From: an uncultured bacterium
Lineage (GTDB): Bacteria; Verrucomicrobiota; Lentisphaeria; Victivallales; UBA1829
DNA: 64,000 bases
Assembly: GCA_900549415.1 (NCBI GenBank)
Contig: URNX01000005.1
Coordinates: 1-64,000, forward strand
Direction of reading: 5' to 3'
Shown here piece after piece: positions 22,515 through 31,265 of the stretch (positions within the stretch are counted from its first letter, which is position 1; each line of letters opens with the position of its first letter). The notes below the pieces were generated by a model. The model was given only the letters and a program-made list of their open reading frames with translations. It had not been told where the DNA came from and did not search any database. The translations under genes were made by a program, and so were the position numbers.

Positions 22515-23798
22515 ATGCCGCCGCGCAAATACCGTCTTTATTTTCTGCTGTTCTGCGGGACAATGCTCTATTTTCTCGCGAACGTCCAGCGGGTTGCCAT
22601 TCCGGGAACCGTGTTCAATCTGCTGCAGGAGCGACTGCAAGTCTCCGCTCCGTGGATTACCGGGCTCGGTTCGGCGTTCATGTACGTTTACGCGCTCAAT
22701 CAGCTGGCTGTCGGGCTGCTGGTCGAGCGGTACGGCGGAGCGCGGGTGATCGTCTTCGGCGCGGCGGCGTTCTGCGCGGGCTCCCTGCTCTTTCCGTTTT
22801 CAGGTTCGCTCCCGATGCTCTACTTCAGCCGCGCGCTGACCGGGCTCGGCGCAAGCACGCTGTACCTCAGTTTAGTGCAGGAGACGATCCGCATGTTCCG
22901 GAACGGATACGCGGTTCTGCTCTCCATCATCATTATGATCGGCTACGCGGGAGGCATTGCGGCAAACGCGCCGTTCGCGCTCGGCGTGGAACGGTTCGGA
23001 TTCGACGCCGTGCTTTATGCGGCGGGCGGTCTCGCCCTGCTCTTTTATCTGCTCTTTCTGCTGACCCGGGCAACGCTGAAACCGGTTCCGGTCCGGAAAG
23101 TCCCTCTCGACTTCCGATGTTTCGCCGAAGTCCTGAAGGTGCGCCACAACCGCGATCTTTTTGTATTCAGCGGAATCAACTTCGGACTCTACTACGTGCT
23201 CCAGACCGTCATCGGGAAAAAGTTTCTGGAAGACTGGTGCGGCATGGCATCCGGATCCGCCGCATGGGTGCTCTCCGCCATGGGAACGCTCTCCGCCGTC
23301 TCGGGGTTCCTGATCGCCGTTCTGAGCCGCATGACCGGCAACCGGAGACAGATTTTCTGCAGGATCGCGGGATGCGTCTGCATCGCCGCATTTCTGATTC
23401 TGACACTGCTTCTGCTCGCCGGAATCCGCACGCAGTGGATCGCCGCGGTGTTCTGCATGTTCGCCATGACCGCCAGCATGTCGACCGTCACGATTCCGCT
23501 TCTGCGTGAAACGAATCTTCCGGAACTGAGCGGGCCGGCGATCTGTTTCATGAATTTCAGTTTCTATCTCGCCGTGGCGTTTTTCGGAAATCTGACCGGA
23601 TTCCTGATGAACGCATTTCCGCCCGAAGTGCGCAACGGCGCATTCGTCTACGGGCGAGCATCCTGGCTGACCGTCTTCGCGGTTCTCGCCGCCTTCGCCC
23701 TCCCCGTCTTCCGCTGCGCAATGCGGATGCGCGAAACCCGGGGCGTCATGTCTGCGGAGAGCGGACGCTGTCGCGGCGGATCAGCTTGTACGGAATGA
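22515..23798 (+). CDS. Major facilitator superfamily transporter
   Basis: The 427-residue membrane protein has about 12 hydrophobic segments and an MFS motif A-like loop after the second helix (LLVERYGGARV). The ATG at 22515, just after the preceding stop, has only a moderate GGGAAAG site; a much longer frame that opens inside the previous gene is rejected because its first 141 residues are non-membrane antisense-like sequence. It is the last gene of the operon and is the likely importer of the compound oxidised by the three upstream enzymes, or an exporter of the product. Its 3' end overlaps the end of the convergent LacI gene by 53 bp. Confidence 0.88.
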   Translation: MPPRKYRLYFLLFCGTMLYFLANVQRVAIPGTVFNLLQERLQVSAPWITGLGSAFMYVYALNQLAVGLLVERYGGARVIVFGAAAFCAGSLLFPFSGSLPMLYFSRALTGLGASTLYLSLVQETIRMFRNGYAVLLSIIIMIGYAGGIAANAPFALGVERFGFDAVLYAAGGLALLFYLLFLLTRATLKPVPVRKVPLDFRCFAEVLKVRHNRDLFVFSGINFGLYYVLQTVIGKKFLEDWCGMASGSAAWVLSAMGTLSAVSGFLIAVLSRMTGNRRQIFCRIAGCVCIAAFLILTLLLLAGIRTQWIAAVFCMFAMTASMSTVTIPLLRETNLPELSGPAICFMNFSFYLAVAFFGNLTGFLMNAFPPEVRNGAFVYGRASWLTVFAVLAAFALPVFRCAMRMRETRGVMSAESGRCRGGSACTE

Positions 23799-24711
23799 GC
23801 GTGCGCCGCGGAAAGGGCTGTCCGCGGAGCCGCGCATCCAGCGCATCCGCGACCGCAGAAGCCAATGCCGTGTAATTCTGTGAAATCGCCGTCTGCGGCG
23901 GAATCGCATAACGCGAAAAAACCGTCCGTTCCGATGCGATCAGCGAAATATCCGCCGGAACCCGTTTTCCGAAAAGCGAAAGCGCGTATGCCGCCGCCAT
24001 TCCGGCGTTTCCGCCCGGACAGAACAGAGCGTCGACTCCCGCCCGCAGCAGCTTTCCGACCTCCTCCACATAACCTTCATCCAAAGAGAAACGGAGAAGA
24101 GAATCGCTGACCGGCAGACCGAACTTCCGCAGAGCTTTGCGGATTCCGTCGCGGCGGATCTCCGTGTTGCCGATCCCCTCCTGACCATAGACAATGCACC
24201 CGATCCGGCGGCAGCCGCTCCCGTGAAGATGCGCGACGGCAAGCTCCATCGCCTGCTCTTCGTCGGAACGGACCGAGTAAATTTCGGACGCCCCCTTCGG
24301 CGCATCGCGGTCGACGATGATCAGCGGGGCGGCAAACTGCTCTTCCCAGTTTTGAAAAAGCGAACCGTCTGTTCCGATTCCGACCGCGCCGCAAAACTGA
24401 ATTCTCGGAAGCTGATCGAGGTTGTCCAGCGGAAGAATTTCGATGCGGTAATCCCGGAGGGAGAGCTCATGGATGAGTTCGGAAGTCACCATTTCCACAT
24501 AGCTCTGAATCGGATAGACCGCTTTGTACGGGCTGATGACCGCAATATTCCGCTGTTTGGCGGAAAGGCGCGGGCGGTAGCCGTTTTTCCGTGCGGCCGA
24601 AAAGACGCGCTCCCGCACATCGTCCTTCACATTCGGATGATGACTGAACACCCGCGACACGGTGGCGGTCGACACTCCCGCCAGTTTTGCAATTTCCTGA
24701 ATTTTCGACAT
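23746..24711 (-). CDS. LacI-family transcriptional regulator
   Basis: This 321-residue repressor-type regulator has the canonical LacI helix-turn-helix at its N-terminus (IQEIAKLAGVSTATVSRVF, residues 4-22), a hinge region and a periplasmic-binding-protein-like sensor (about 60-315). It converges on the MFS gene and overlaps it tail to tail by 53 bp, so it is probably not in the same transcript but may regulate the sugar-oxidation operon from a distance. The ribosome binding site is weak. A terminator at 24724-24757 separates it from the upstream STAS gene. The effector is likely a sugar but is not evident. Confidence 0.92.
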   Translation of the reverse strand: MSKIQEIAKLAGVSTATVSRVFSHHPNVKDDVRERVFSAARKNGYRPRLSAKQRNIAVISPYKAVYPIQSYVEMVTSELIHELSLRDYRIEILPLDNLDQLPRIQFCGAVGIGTDGSLFQNWEEQFAAPLIIVDRDAPKGASEIYSVRSDEEQAMELAVAHLHGSGCRRIGCIVYGQEGIGNTEIRRDGIRKALRKFGLPVSDSLLRFSLDEGYVEEVGKLLRAGVDALFCPGGNAGMAAAYALSLFGKRVPADISLIASERTVFSRYAIPPQTAISQNYTALASAVADALDARLRGQPFPRRTLIPYKLIRRDSVRSPQT

Positions 24712-24723
24712 TGCGCCCGATGC

Positions 24724-24757
24724 AAAAAAGCGGACGCCTCCGCGAGGAAACGTCCGC
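24724..24757 (-). terminator. Terminator of the alaS-STAS operon
   Basis: On the minus strand GCGGACG and CGTCCGC arms (24751-24757 and 24730-24736), with an inner CCTC/GAGG pair, are followed by six T residues. The plus strand also has a T-rich tail, so it may work in both directions. Confidence 0.75.
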
Positions 24758-24783
24758 CTTCCTTTTTAAATGAGCCGGAACAA

Positions 24784-25281
24784 TCAGTTCTTGCTCTTGT
24801 TCATATTGTCGAGATCCTTCTGGACGAGTTCGACAACTTTCTCAAACTTCTTGACGTTCTGTTCATCGGCGGACATCAGGGTCTGGTGAGCTTCGAGGAC
24901 GGTCTCGGCCCGTCCGGAGTTTTCCCCGGAGCCGGAAGCCCAGTCCTTGCCGGAGCTCTGACCCATATCGCCGTTGCGGAACTCGAACAGCTTCTTGAGA
25001 CCGAGTCCCTGAAGAAGCGAGAGGTTCAGTTCGCCCGCGTTGTAGACATACATCGGGGCTCCGACCTTTTTTGCACGAAGACCAAGCATGGCGAGAATGC
25101 CCATGAACGTGCTGTCCATTCCGCCGCAGTTTGCCAGATTCAGAGAGATTTTCGAGAAAGCCGTGTTCTCCAAACTCTTCGCGAGATTGCGGAGCTGGGA
25201 TGCGTGTTCAAAAGTTGCTCTGCCGTTGACGGTGATGAAATACGCATCACCGTCGTTTGAAATAATGATTTCCGTGCTCAT
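24784..25281 (-). CDS. STAS-domain (anti-anti-sigma factor-like) protein
   Basis: The 165-residue protein has an N-terminal STAS domain (about 1-105) with the phosphorylatable-serine region GGMDSTFMGIL (Ser57) and a C-terminal alpha-helical, acidic extension (about 125-165) not found in minimal SpoIIAA-like proteins. STAS proteins act as antagonists in partner-switching with anti-sigma kinases, in the cytoplasm. It follows alaS by 18 bp on the same strand, with AGGAAAGGAA upstream of the ATG, and ends at a strong terminator. No kinase or phosphatase partner lies nearby, so its regulatory circuit is unknown. Confidence 0.85.
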   Translation of the reverse strand: MSTEIIISNDGDAYFITVNGRATFEHASQLRNLAKSLENTAFSKISLNLANCGGMDSTFMGILAMLGLRAKKVGAPMYVYNAGELNLSLLQGLGLKKLFEFRNGDMGQSSGKDWASGSGENSGRAETVLEAHQTLMSADEQNVKKFEKVVELVQKDLDNMNKSKN

Positions 25282-25299
25282 GCCGGTTCCTTTCCTCTG

Positions 25300-27081
25300 T
25301 TACGCCTGTTTGCCGATCACGGCTTTGATTCTGCGGACGCCGCGGCTGGAGCTCTCCTCCTTGAGGATCTTGAAGCCGCCGAGTTCGCCCGTCGTCGCCG
25401 CGTGGGGACCGCCGCAGATTTCCTTGCTGAAGTCGCCCATCGTATACACCGTCACGCGGTCGCCGTACTTGTTGCCGAAGAGTCCGATCGCTCCGCTCTT
25501 GCGGGCGTCTTCCAGAGACATCTCCTCGCAGATCACAGGATCGTTCTTCGCGATCTCCTCGTTCACCAGACGCTCCACCTCAGCAATCTGTTCCGGAGTC
25601 ATCTTGTCCGGATGCGAGAAGTCGAAACGCAGACGTTCCGCATTGATGTTTGAACCCTTCTGCGCCACATGGTCGCCGAGAACAAGGCGCAGCGCCTTGT
25701 GCAGCAGATGTGTGGCGGTATGCAGACGCGACGTTTCCAGCGAGTGGTCGGCGAGTCCGCCTTTGAATTTCTGCTCCGCACCCTGACGGGAGAGTTCCTG
25801 ATGTTTGTGGAACGCCTCTTCGTAACCCTTCATGTCGACGGTGAAGCCTTTTTCCTTCGCCATATCGACCGTAAGCTCAATCGGGAAACCGTAGGTTTCA
25901 TAGAGGAAGAAGGCATTCTTGCCGCTGACAACTTTGTTCTGGATGTGCGCGGGAACGCGGGAAATGAATTTTTCGAACTCGTGCTCGCCCTTCTCAAGAG
26001 TCTGCTTGAAAAGCGCCTCTTCGCGATCGAGTTCCTCAAGAATCATCGCCTGATTCTCTTTGAGTTCCGAATAAACTTCGCAGTAGTTGTTGATGACGAC
26101 CTGCGCCATGCGGGAGGTGAACGGAACGGTCACGCCCGCCTGTTTCGCCTCGCGGATCGCACGGCGGATCAGACGGCGCAGAATGTACGCCTGGTCGACT
26201 TTGCCCGGAGTGATACCGTCGGCAAGGATGAAGGTCGCGGCGCGCATGTGCTCCACGACGATGCGTTCCGCGCGGGTGCGTTCCGCCGGAGCCGGAATTC
26301 CGCGGATCGCATCGAGTTCAGCGAAGAGCGGAGCAAAGATTTCCGTGTCGTAGCAGCTTGCCTTGCCCTGCAGAATCGCCGTGACGCGTTCAACGCCCAT
26401 GCCGGTGTCGACATTGCGTTTTTCCATCGGGACGAACTTGCCTTCCGCGGTCTTCTTGTACTGCATGAAGACGTCGTTCCAGATTTCGACCCAGCGTTTA
26501 TCCTTCGGATCAAAGACTTCGGGAACGGGCATGGGACCGGTCCAATAGAACATTTCGGTATCCGGGCCGCAGGGACCGGTCTGGCCGGCAGGTCCCCACC
26601 AGTTGTCCTCTTTCGGGAGCTTGGCAATACGCTTTTCGCTCACACCGAGAGAGCGCCAGAGATTGAACGCCTCTTCATCGAACGGCGCATTCTCGTCGCC
26701 TGCGAACACCGTGAAGGCCAGGCGGTCGACGGGGATGTTGAGCCAATCCTTGCCGGTGAGGAATTCAAAACTGTTCTTGATGGCGGTTTCCTTGAAGTAG
26801 TCGCCGAGCGACCAGTTGCCGAGCATTTCAAAGAAGGTGAGATGCACGGGATCGCCGACTTCATCGATATCGCCGGTGCGGATGCACTTCTGGACGTCGC
26901 AGAGACGCTTTCCGAGCGGGTGCGGAGCGCCGAGGAGATACGGCACAAGCGGGTGCATTCCGGCAGTCGTGAAGAGGACGGTCGGGTCGTTGTCAGGGAT
27001 CAGCGGCGCGCTCTTGATTACGGCGTGCCCTTTGCTCTTGAAGAATTCGAGGAACTTCGATCTTAACTGATTCGCATTCAT
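25300..27081 (-). CDS. alaS: Alanyl-tRNA synthetase, compact form lacking C-terminal domains
   Basis: The 593-residue enzyme charges tRNA-Ala with alanine. The class II catalytic core (1 to about 440) is complete, starting MNANQLRSKFLEFFKSKGH, and the editing domain retains HTATH and CGGPHAATTGELG. Bacterial AlaRS is usually about 870 residues. Here the beta-barrel normally found between the core and the editing domain (with a TPFYAExGGQxGD motif) is missing, and the protein ends just after the editing domain (GVRRIKAVIG), so the C-Ala/DHHA1 domain is also absent. The stop is followed at 18 bp by an intact STAS gene. The start at 27081 has GGGAGG at a rather long spacing. Confidence 0.92.
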   Translation of the reverse strand: MNANQLRSKFLEFFKSKGHAVIKSAPLIPDNDPTVLFTTAGMHPLVPYLLGAPHPLGKRLCDVQKCIRTGDIDEVGDPVHLTFFEMLGNWSLGDYFKETAIKNSFEFLTGKDWLNIPVDRLAFTVFAGDENAPFDEEAFNLWRSLGVSEKRIAKLPKEDNWWGPAGQTGPCGPDTEMFYWTGPMPVPEVFDPKDKRWVEIWNDVFMQYKKTAEGKFVPMEKRNVDTGMGVERVTAILQGKASCYDTEIFAPLFAELDAIRGIPAPAERTRAERIVVEHMRAATFILADGITPGKVDQAYILRRLIRRAIREAKQAGVTVPFTSRMAQVVINNYCEVYSELKENQAMILEELDREEALFKQTLEKGEHEFEKFISRVPAHIQNKVVSGKNAFFLYETYGFPIELTVDMAKEKGFTVDMKGYEEAFHKHQELSRQGAEQKFKGGLADHSLETSRLHTATHLLHKALRLVLGDHVAQKGSNINAERLRFDFSHPDKMTPEQIAEVERLVNEEIAKNDPVICEEMSLEDARKSGAIGLFGNKYGDRVTVYTMGDFSKEICGGPHAATTGELGGFKILKEESSSRGVRRIKAVIGKQA

Positions 27082-27207
27082 TTGAGTGTAAAACCTCCCT
27101 TTTCTGATTTCATCCGGGTAATATACATCCGGTTCCGCGTTTCGTAAACCTCTTTTTAAAAGAAAATACGGAAATTCTTCCAAATCGCTTTTTTTTCGCT
27201 TTCCCGC

Positions 27208-27236
27208 TTGATGTTTTGCCGTTTCCGTGCTAAATT
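27208..27236 (+). promoter_or_regulatory. Promoter of the phosphoribosyltransferase-permease unit
   Basis: TTGATG (27208-27213), a 17-bp spacer and TAAATT (27231-27236), 45 bp before the ATG at 27282. Confidence 0.6.
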
Positions 27237-27281
27237 AATATATTTTATGTTTTATACTTTTCGGGATGGAAGGACACACTT

Positions 27282-28280
27282 ATGTCAGAAGACAGAGCAC
27301 CGGACGCGCTGAAACTTTTCAGTTCGTCTCCGAAGGCCAGCCTCTACCGCTGGGGAAACGAAGGCGGTTATGAACGCTGGATCGCCTCAACCAAACAGAC
27401 CCGTTCGATCTGCAACGACCCGCAGGTCGCCGGAATCCAGTACACCGATCAGCTCCGCGAAGCATGCGCGGAAATCCTCAAGATTTCCGGACTGCCCCTT
27501 GAGGAAACCTCCTCGGTCGTCATCAACATCCTGCGCGGAGGACTCAACTTCGGACTCCGCAACGCCCTGAACGACGCGTTCGGATGGACAAAACACACAA
27601 CCTGCTTCATCAGCGCCCAGCGCGCCCGCGACAATGCCGACTCCGAAGAGTGGCATATCACCGAAAACGCCTACCGCAAGGTCTACTTCCCTCCGGAAGT
27701 CTCCCTCATCATCGGCGACGTCGTCGCAACCGGAACCAGCCTCCGTTATGCGCTTGAAGAACTCCTCCGCGCAGCGAAAGACGCCCGTTCCTCCATCCGC
27801 GACATCATCTTCTTCACCTTCGGCGGACACAATGCCGACGTCATTCTCCGCGAGATCGACGCCCGCTGCCGCGAGATCTTCCCGAACTACCGGCGCACCA
27901 TCCTCATCTACCTGGAAGGCTGCTTTGAAGTTCCGGACACCACCGCGCCTCTCACGATCCGCCTCACAGGAACCGACCTGGTCCGCCGCGACGCAATCAT
28001 GGCACCCGAATTTTCCGAATCCCAGTACGAAGACCCGGCCTTCCCGCTCGAACGCTGCGTCATCTACGACGCCGGCTCCCGCGCCTTCTGGGTTCGTGAA
28101 TACGCCGCCGACGTCCGCGCCTACTGGGAACAGGTGCTCCACCTCGCCGAACGCGGAATCTCCTTCCGCGACTACCTTCAGGAGCGCTTCCCCGAACTCG
28201 ACGTGAACCGCTACGGCGACATCTCCCTCAAGGAACTCGCCCTGCGCCAGATTGAACGAATCAAACCCTTCTTATATTAA
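27282..28280 (+). CDS. Phosphoribosyltransferase-domain protein
   Basis: The 332-residue protein contains the 13-residue type I PRTase signature region VSLIIGDVVATGTS (about residues 144-157), with the two acidic-side positions partly replaced (GDVVATG rather than the usual D-D-x-x-x-T-G). Type I PRTases join a nucleobase to PRPP or release it. It is followed after 18 bp by a CodB-type permease, which suggests nucleobase salvage, but the protein is longer than usual salvage PRTases and its N- and C-terminal parts are unfamiliar to me. GGAAGGA precedes the ATG. I would not assign a specific base. Confidence 0.75.
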   Translation: MSEDRAPDALKLFSSSPKASLYRWGNEGGYERWIASTKQTRSICNDPQVAGIQYTDQLREACAEILKISGLPLEETSSVVINILRGGLNFGLRNALNDAFGWTKHTTCFISAQRARDNADSEEWHITENAYRKVYFPPEVSLIIGDVVATGTSLRYALEELLRAAKDARSSIRDIIFFTFGGHNADVILREIDARCREIFPNYRRTILIYLEGCFEVPDTTAPLTIRLTGTDLVRRDAIMAPEFSESQYEDPAFPLERCVIYDAGSRAFWVREYAADVRAYWEQVLHLAERGISFRDYLQERFPELDVNRYGDISLKELALRQIERIKPFLY

Positions 28281-28298
28281 AACAAAGGAAAGAGTATT

Positions 28299-29558
28299 AT
28301 GTCGGAACACTGTGACTTTGAACAGACAACCGTCCCGGAACAGCAGCGAAGAGGATTCTGGAGCATGTTTGCCGTCATGCTCGGCTTCACCTTCTTCTCC
28401 GCCTCCATGTGGACCGGAGCAAACCTCGGAAGCGGACTCACCCTGACGAACTTCTGGATCGCGGTTCTCGCCGGAAACCTGATCCTCGGCGTCTACACCG
28501 CAATCCTCGCGTGGATGGCGGGCTCCACCGGACTCTCCATTCACCTGCTCTCCCGCTACGCCTTCGGACGTTTCGGGTCGGCGCTGCCCTCCCTCCTGCT
28601 CGCAATTACGCAGATCGGCTGGTTCGGCGTCGGCATCGCCATGTTCGCAGACCCCGTTCAGACCTTCCTCAAAGGCAGCGGATACAACTGCAACATCTGG
28701 ATCCCGATCATCATCGCCGGCGTCCTCATGACCGCTTCCGCATACTGGGGAATCAAAGCCCTGACCATTGTCTCCGTCATTGCCGTTCCCGCGATCGCCA
28801 TCGGCGGCGGATTCTCCGCAATCAAAGTTTTCGTGGACAATCCGGACGCCTGGAACACCCTGCACACCTTCACCCCGGATCAGGGCAAAGCGCTGACTCT
28901 CAGCGCGGCAATCGCCCTCACGGTCGGCTCCTTCATCTCCGGAGGGACCTGCACGCCGGACTTCGTCCGTTTCGCCAAAACCCGCAAGACCGCTGTCATC
29001 ACAACCGCGATCGCATTCTTCGCCGGAAACACCCTGATGTTCCTCTTCGGCGCAGTCGGCGGAATGTTCTATGACACCAACGACATCTCCGTCGTCCTTG
29101 TCAAACAGGGACTCCTCATTCCCGGAATCATCGTCCTCGGTCTCAACATCTGGACCACGAACGACAATGCGCTCTACACCTCCGGACTCGGACTCTCCAA
29201 CATCACCGGACTTCCGAAGCGCTACATTGTGCTCTTCAACGGTCTGCTCGGAACGGTTCTCGCACTGTACCTCTACAACAACTTCTGCGGCTACCTTTCG
29301 ATGCTGAACACCTTCATTCCCCCCGTCGGCGCGGTCCTTGCGGCGGACTTCTTCGTCATCCGCAAGTGCGGCAAAAACTACGAACCGCTGGACGAACTGA
29401 AGAACGCTTCGAAGATCAGCTTTGCCGCCGTCATCGCCTGGGCGGCGGGCGGCGCCGTGGCGTTCTTCACGACGAACTGGGGCATCTCCGCCATCAACGG
29501 AATGCTCACCTCCGCAGTCGTCTATATCGTGCTGAAGAAACTCTTCCCGAAAGCGTAA
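28299..29558 (+). CDS. codB: Cytosine permease-like NCS1-family transporter
   Basis: This 419-residue integral membrane protein has about 12 hydrophobic segments and NCS1/CodB-like landmarks: GFWSMFAVMLGFTFFSASMW at the start of helix 1, TQIGWFGVGIAMFADP, and GGTCTPDFVRFAK. CodB-type proteins import cytosine by cation symport. AAAGGA precedes the ATG, 18 bp after the phosphoribosyltransferase gene, and a strong terminator follows at 29583-29612. No cytosine deaminase is present in the window, so the imported base could be something other than cytosine; the phosphoribosyltransferase is the natural partner enzyme. Confidence 0.85.
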   Translation: MSEHCDFEQTTVPEQQRRGFWSMFAVMLGFTFFSASMWTGANLGSGLTLTNFWIAVLAGNLILGVYTAILAWMAGSTGLSIHLLSRYAFGRFGSALPSLLLAITQIGWFGVGIAMFADPVQTFLKGSGYNCNIWIPIIIAGVLMTASAYWGIKALTIVSVIAVPAIAIGGGFSAIKVFVDNPDAWNTLHTFTPDQGKALTLSAAIALTVGSFISGGTCTPDFVRFAKTRKTAVITTAIAFFAGNTLMFLFGAVGGMFYDTNDISVVLVKQGLLIPGIIVLGLNIWTTNDNALYTSGLGLSNITGLPKRYIVLFNGLLGTVLALYLYNNFCGYLSMLNTFIPPVGAVLAADFFVIRKCGKNYEPLDELKNASKISFAAVIAWAAGGAVAFFTTNWGISAINGMLTSAVVYIVLKKLFPKA

Positions 29559-29582
29559 GCACATTCTTCCATCATTCCCCGA

Positions 29583-29612
29583 CGGACGGCGCTTCCACGC
29601 CGTCCGTTTTTT
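29583..29612 (+). terminator. Intrinsic terminator after codB
   Basis: CGGACGGCG (29583-29591), loop CTTCCA, CGCCGTCCG (29598-29606) and six T residues. Confidence 0.9.
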
Positions 29613-29980
29613 GTCTGTGGACAAACGATTCCCTGTCTTTCCCTGAAAATTTCATTTTTTTTCAAAAACAGATTTGCATTTAGCCGTTGACGGTGTAATT
29701 TTATACCAGTTTTTGTGATTCCGCCCGCCGGGTGACGGACGGTGCGAGCAAGTGCAGTGTCTCTGAAAATATATAAATAATTGATTCGTTTCTTATATGG
29801 AATGCATCTTTGATCTATACTATTCGAAGGAAAACAGTGCAAGACCTGCGGTTTTTATGACAATCCGGGCGAACAGTCATGTTCCTCCTGTCTCCGCGCA
29901 ATCGTAAAAACACAACACAGAAACGCAAACAAACTGTATCCTGAGGGACAAACAGGGTCCATGACCCGGAAAAGAGAAAA
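29613..29980 (+). other. Leader/intergenic region of the RRM gene
   Basis: No gene with a start codon is supported here. A possible -10, TATACT (29816-29821), lacks a convincing -35. From 29814 to 29984 a frame without any start codon would encode a peptide with QCKTCGF and SCSSC cysteine pairs and ends in an ATGA overlap with the RRM gene; it may be a decayed gene or coincidence. A long untranslated leader would fit a cold-regulated RNA-binding protein, which is inference. Confidence 0.4.
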
Positions 29981-30298
29981 ATGAAGATTTACGTCGGAAA
30001 CATGCCGTACGCAATGACGGAAGATGAACTCAGAAGCGTCTTTGAAGCTCACGGAAACGTCGCAAGCGCAAGCCTCGCCATCGACCGCGAAACCCGCAGA
30101 CCCAGAGGTTTCGGATTCGTCGAAATGCCGGATGCCGCGGAAGCAAACGCCGCAATCGCCGCTCTCAACGGAACCGAACAGGGCGGACGCAAACTCGTCG
30201 TCAATGAAGCCCGGCCGAGAGAAGACCGTCCCCGCGGTCCCCGCTCCTTCGGCGGACGCGAGCGCGGCGGTTTCGGCAACCGCTCTTTCCGCGAATAA
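29981..30298 (+). CDS. RNA-binding protein with a single RRM domain
   Basis: This 105-residue protein has one RNA-recognition motif (1-77) with RNP2 IYVGNM (3-8) and RNP1 RGFGFVEM (39-46), then a Gly/Arg-rich tail (80-105: RGPRSFGGRERGGFGNR). Small RRM proteins with glycine-rich tails are known in bacteria, especially cyanobacteria and the PVC group, and are often linked to cold shock and RNA chaperoning. GAGAA is a weak ribosome binding site. A strong bidirectional terminator follows at 30325-30349. Confidence 0.93.
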   Translation: MKIYVGNMPYAMTEDELRSVFEAHGNVASASLAIDRETRRPRGFGFVEMPDAAEANAAIAALNGTEQGGRKLVVNEARPREDRPRGPRSFGGRERGGFGNRSFRE

Positions 30299-30324
30299 TT
30301 CGCCGGATTCCTCATCCGCACAAA

Positions 30325-30349
30325 AGCCGTCCGGTCCGGACGGCTTTTT
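30325..30349. terminator. Bidirectional terminator between RRM and AraC genes
   Basis: AGCCGTCC (30325-30332) and GGACGGCT (30338-30345) with a T5 run on the plus strand and T4 on the minus strand serve both convergent genes. Confidence 0.88.
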
Positions 30350-30361
30350 CCGTTTTGGCAT

Positions 30362-31189
30362 TCACTCTGTTTTCCGGACGGAACTCCGGTATTCCCGCGG
30401 TGAACGCCCCGTTGCCTTGCCCACCAGTTTGCAAAAATAGCTCACATTCGCGAATCCCGCATGTTCTGCGACCTCCTTCACCGACATGTCGGTTTCCCGC
30501 AGAAGGGAAAGCGCATGCTGAAGCCGGAGGCGGTCGAGGTGCATCCCAGGGGTAAGTCCCATCGCCGCACGGAAATGCGCATTCAGCGTGGTCCGGTGAA
30601 CGCCGAGTTTCCGCGCCAGAACTTCCACTGTCGCCCCGGGATCCCGCATGGATTCGTTCGCAAGGACAAGAAAGCGTTTCACAAGTCCTTCAGTGGGCTT
30701 GCTTTCATCGGTTCCCCCCGCGAGAGCAAGTATTTCCGCCGCAACCGAAAGAGCATGACGCTGGGCGTAAGGCGTATGTTTCCGCACCAGCATTTCCAGT
30801 TCAAGAAACAGATTCATCGGACACTCGCCCGAATAAACCGCCTCCCGCGGATAGCCGTACGCTTCAATAAACGCCTCGGCGGCGGAACCGTCAAGCGTAA
30901 ACCAGCAATAACGCCACTCATGCCCCGGATCACAGGAACGATGACGATGATCCTCATGCGGCAGATGATGAAATGTCTCGCCCGCATGAAGAATCACCGT
31001 CCGGTCCGCAAGCTGGATCTCTCCCGCTCCCTGAATGCACCAGAAAAGCTGAACAAACGGCTTTTCCTCTTTCGGTTCGAACTCGCTCCAGCCGAATTCA
31101 GCTTCATTGTAACCGGCGGAACGGATATGCACCGGCATAGGAAGTTCCGGCAAAACATACGGATCCGGACGGCTTACGATTTTCCGCAT
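30362..31189 (-). CDS. AraC-family transcriptional regulator
   Basis: The 275-residue protein has a cupin-type sensor with histidine-rich strand HHLPHEDHRHRSC (about residues 74-86) and a C-terminal AraC DNA-binding domain (about 170-272; SVKEVAEHAGFANVSYFCKL). GAGGG lies upstream of the ATG at 31189. It is divergent from the NagB-like/amidohydrolase/Gfo operon and shares with it a nearly symmetric overlapping promoter (31237-31277), so it most likely controls that operon and itself. The cluster of histidines could bind a metal or simply reflect the cupin core. Ligand unknown. Confidence 0.9.
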   Translation of the reverse strand: MRKIVSRPDPYVLPELPMPVHIRSAGYNEAEFGWSEFEPKEEKPFVQLFWCIQGAGEIQLADRTVILHAGETFHHLPHEDHRHRSCDPGHEWRYCWFTLDGSAAEAFIEAYGYPREAVYSGECPMNLFLELEMLVRKHTPYAQRHALSVAAEILALAGGTDESKPTEGLVKRFLVLANESMRDPGATVEVLARKLGVHRTTLNAHFRAAMGLTPGMHLDRLRLQHALSLLRETDMSVKEVAEHAGFANVSYFCKLVGKATGRSPREYRSSVRKTE

Positions 31190-31236
31190 AACAGCCCTCT
31201 TTCGTCAAATTCAGCACAGTTTCATCGTTTTTTGCA

Positions 31237-31265
31237 TTGTCTTTTGACAATATAGCATTTATATT
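31237..31265 (+). promoter_or_regulatory. Promoter of the NagB-like operon
   Basis: TTGTCT (31237-31242), a 17-bp spacer and TATATT (31260-31265). It overlaps the minus-strand promoter and is almost its mirror image. Confidence 0.68.
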
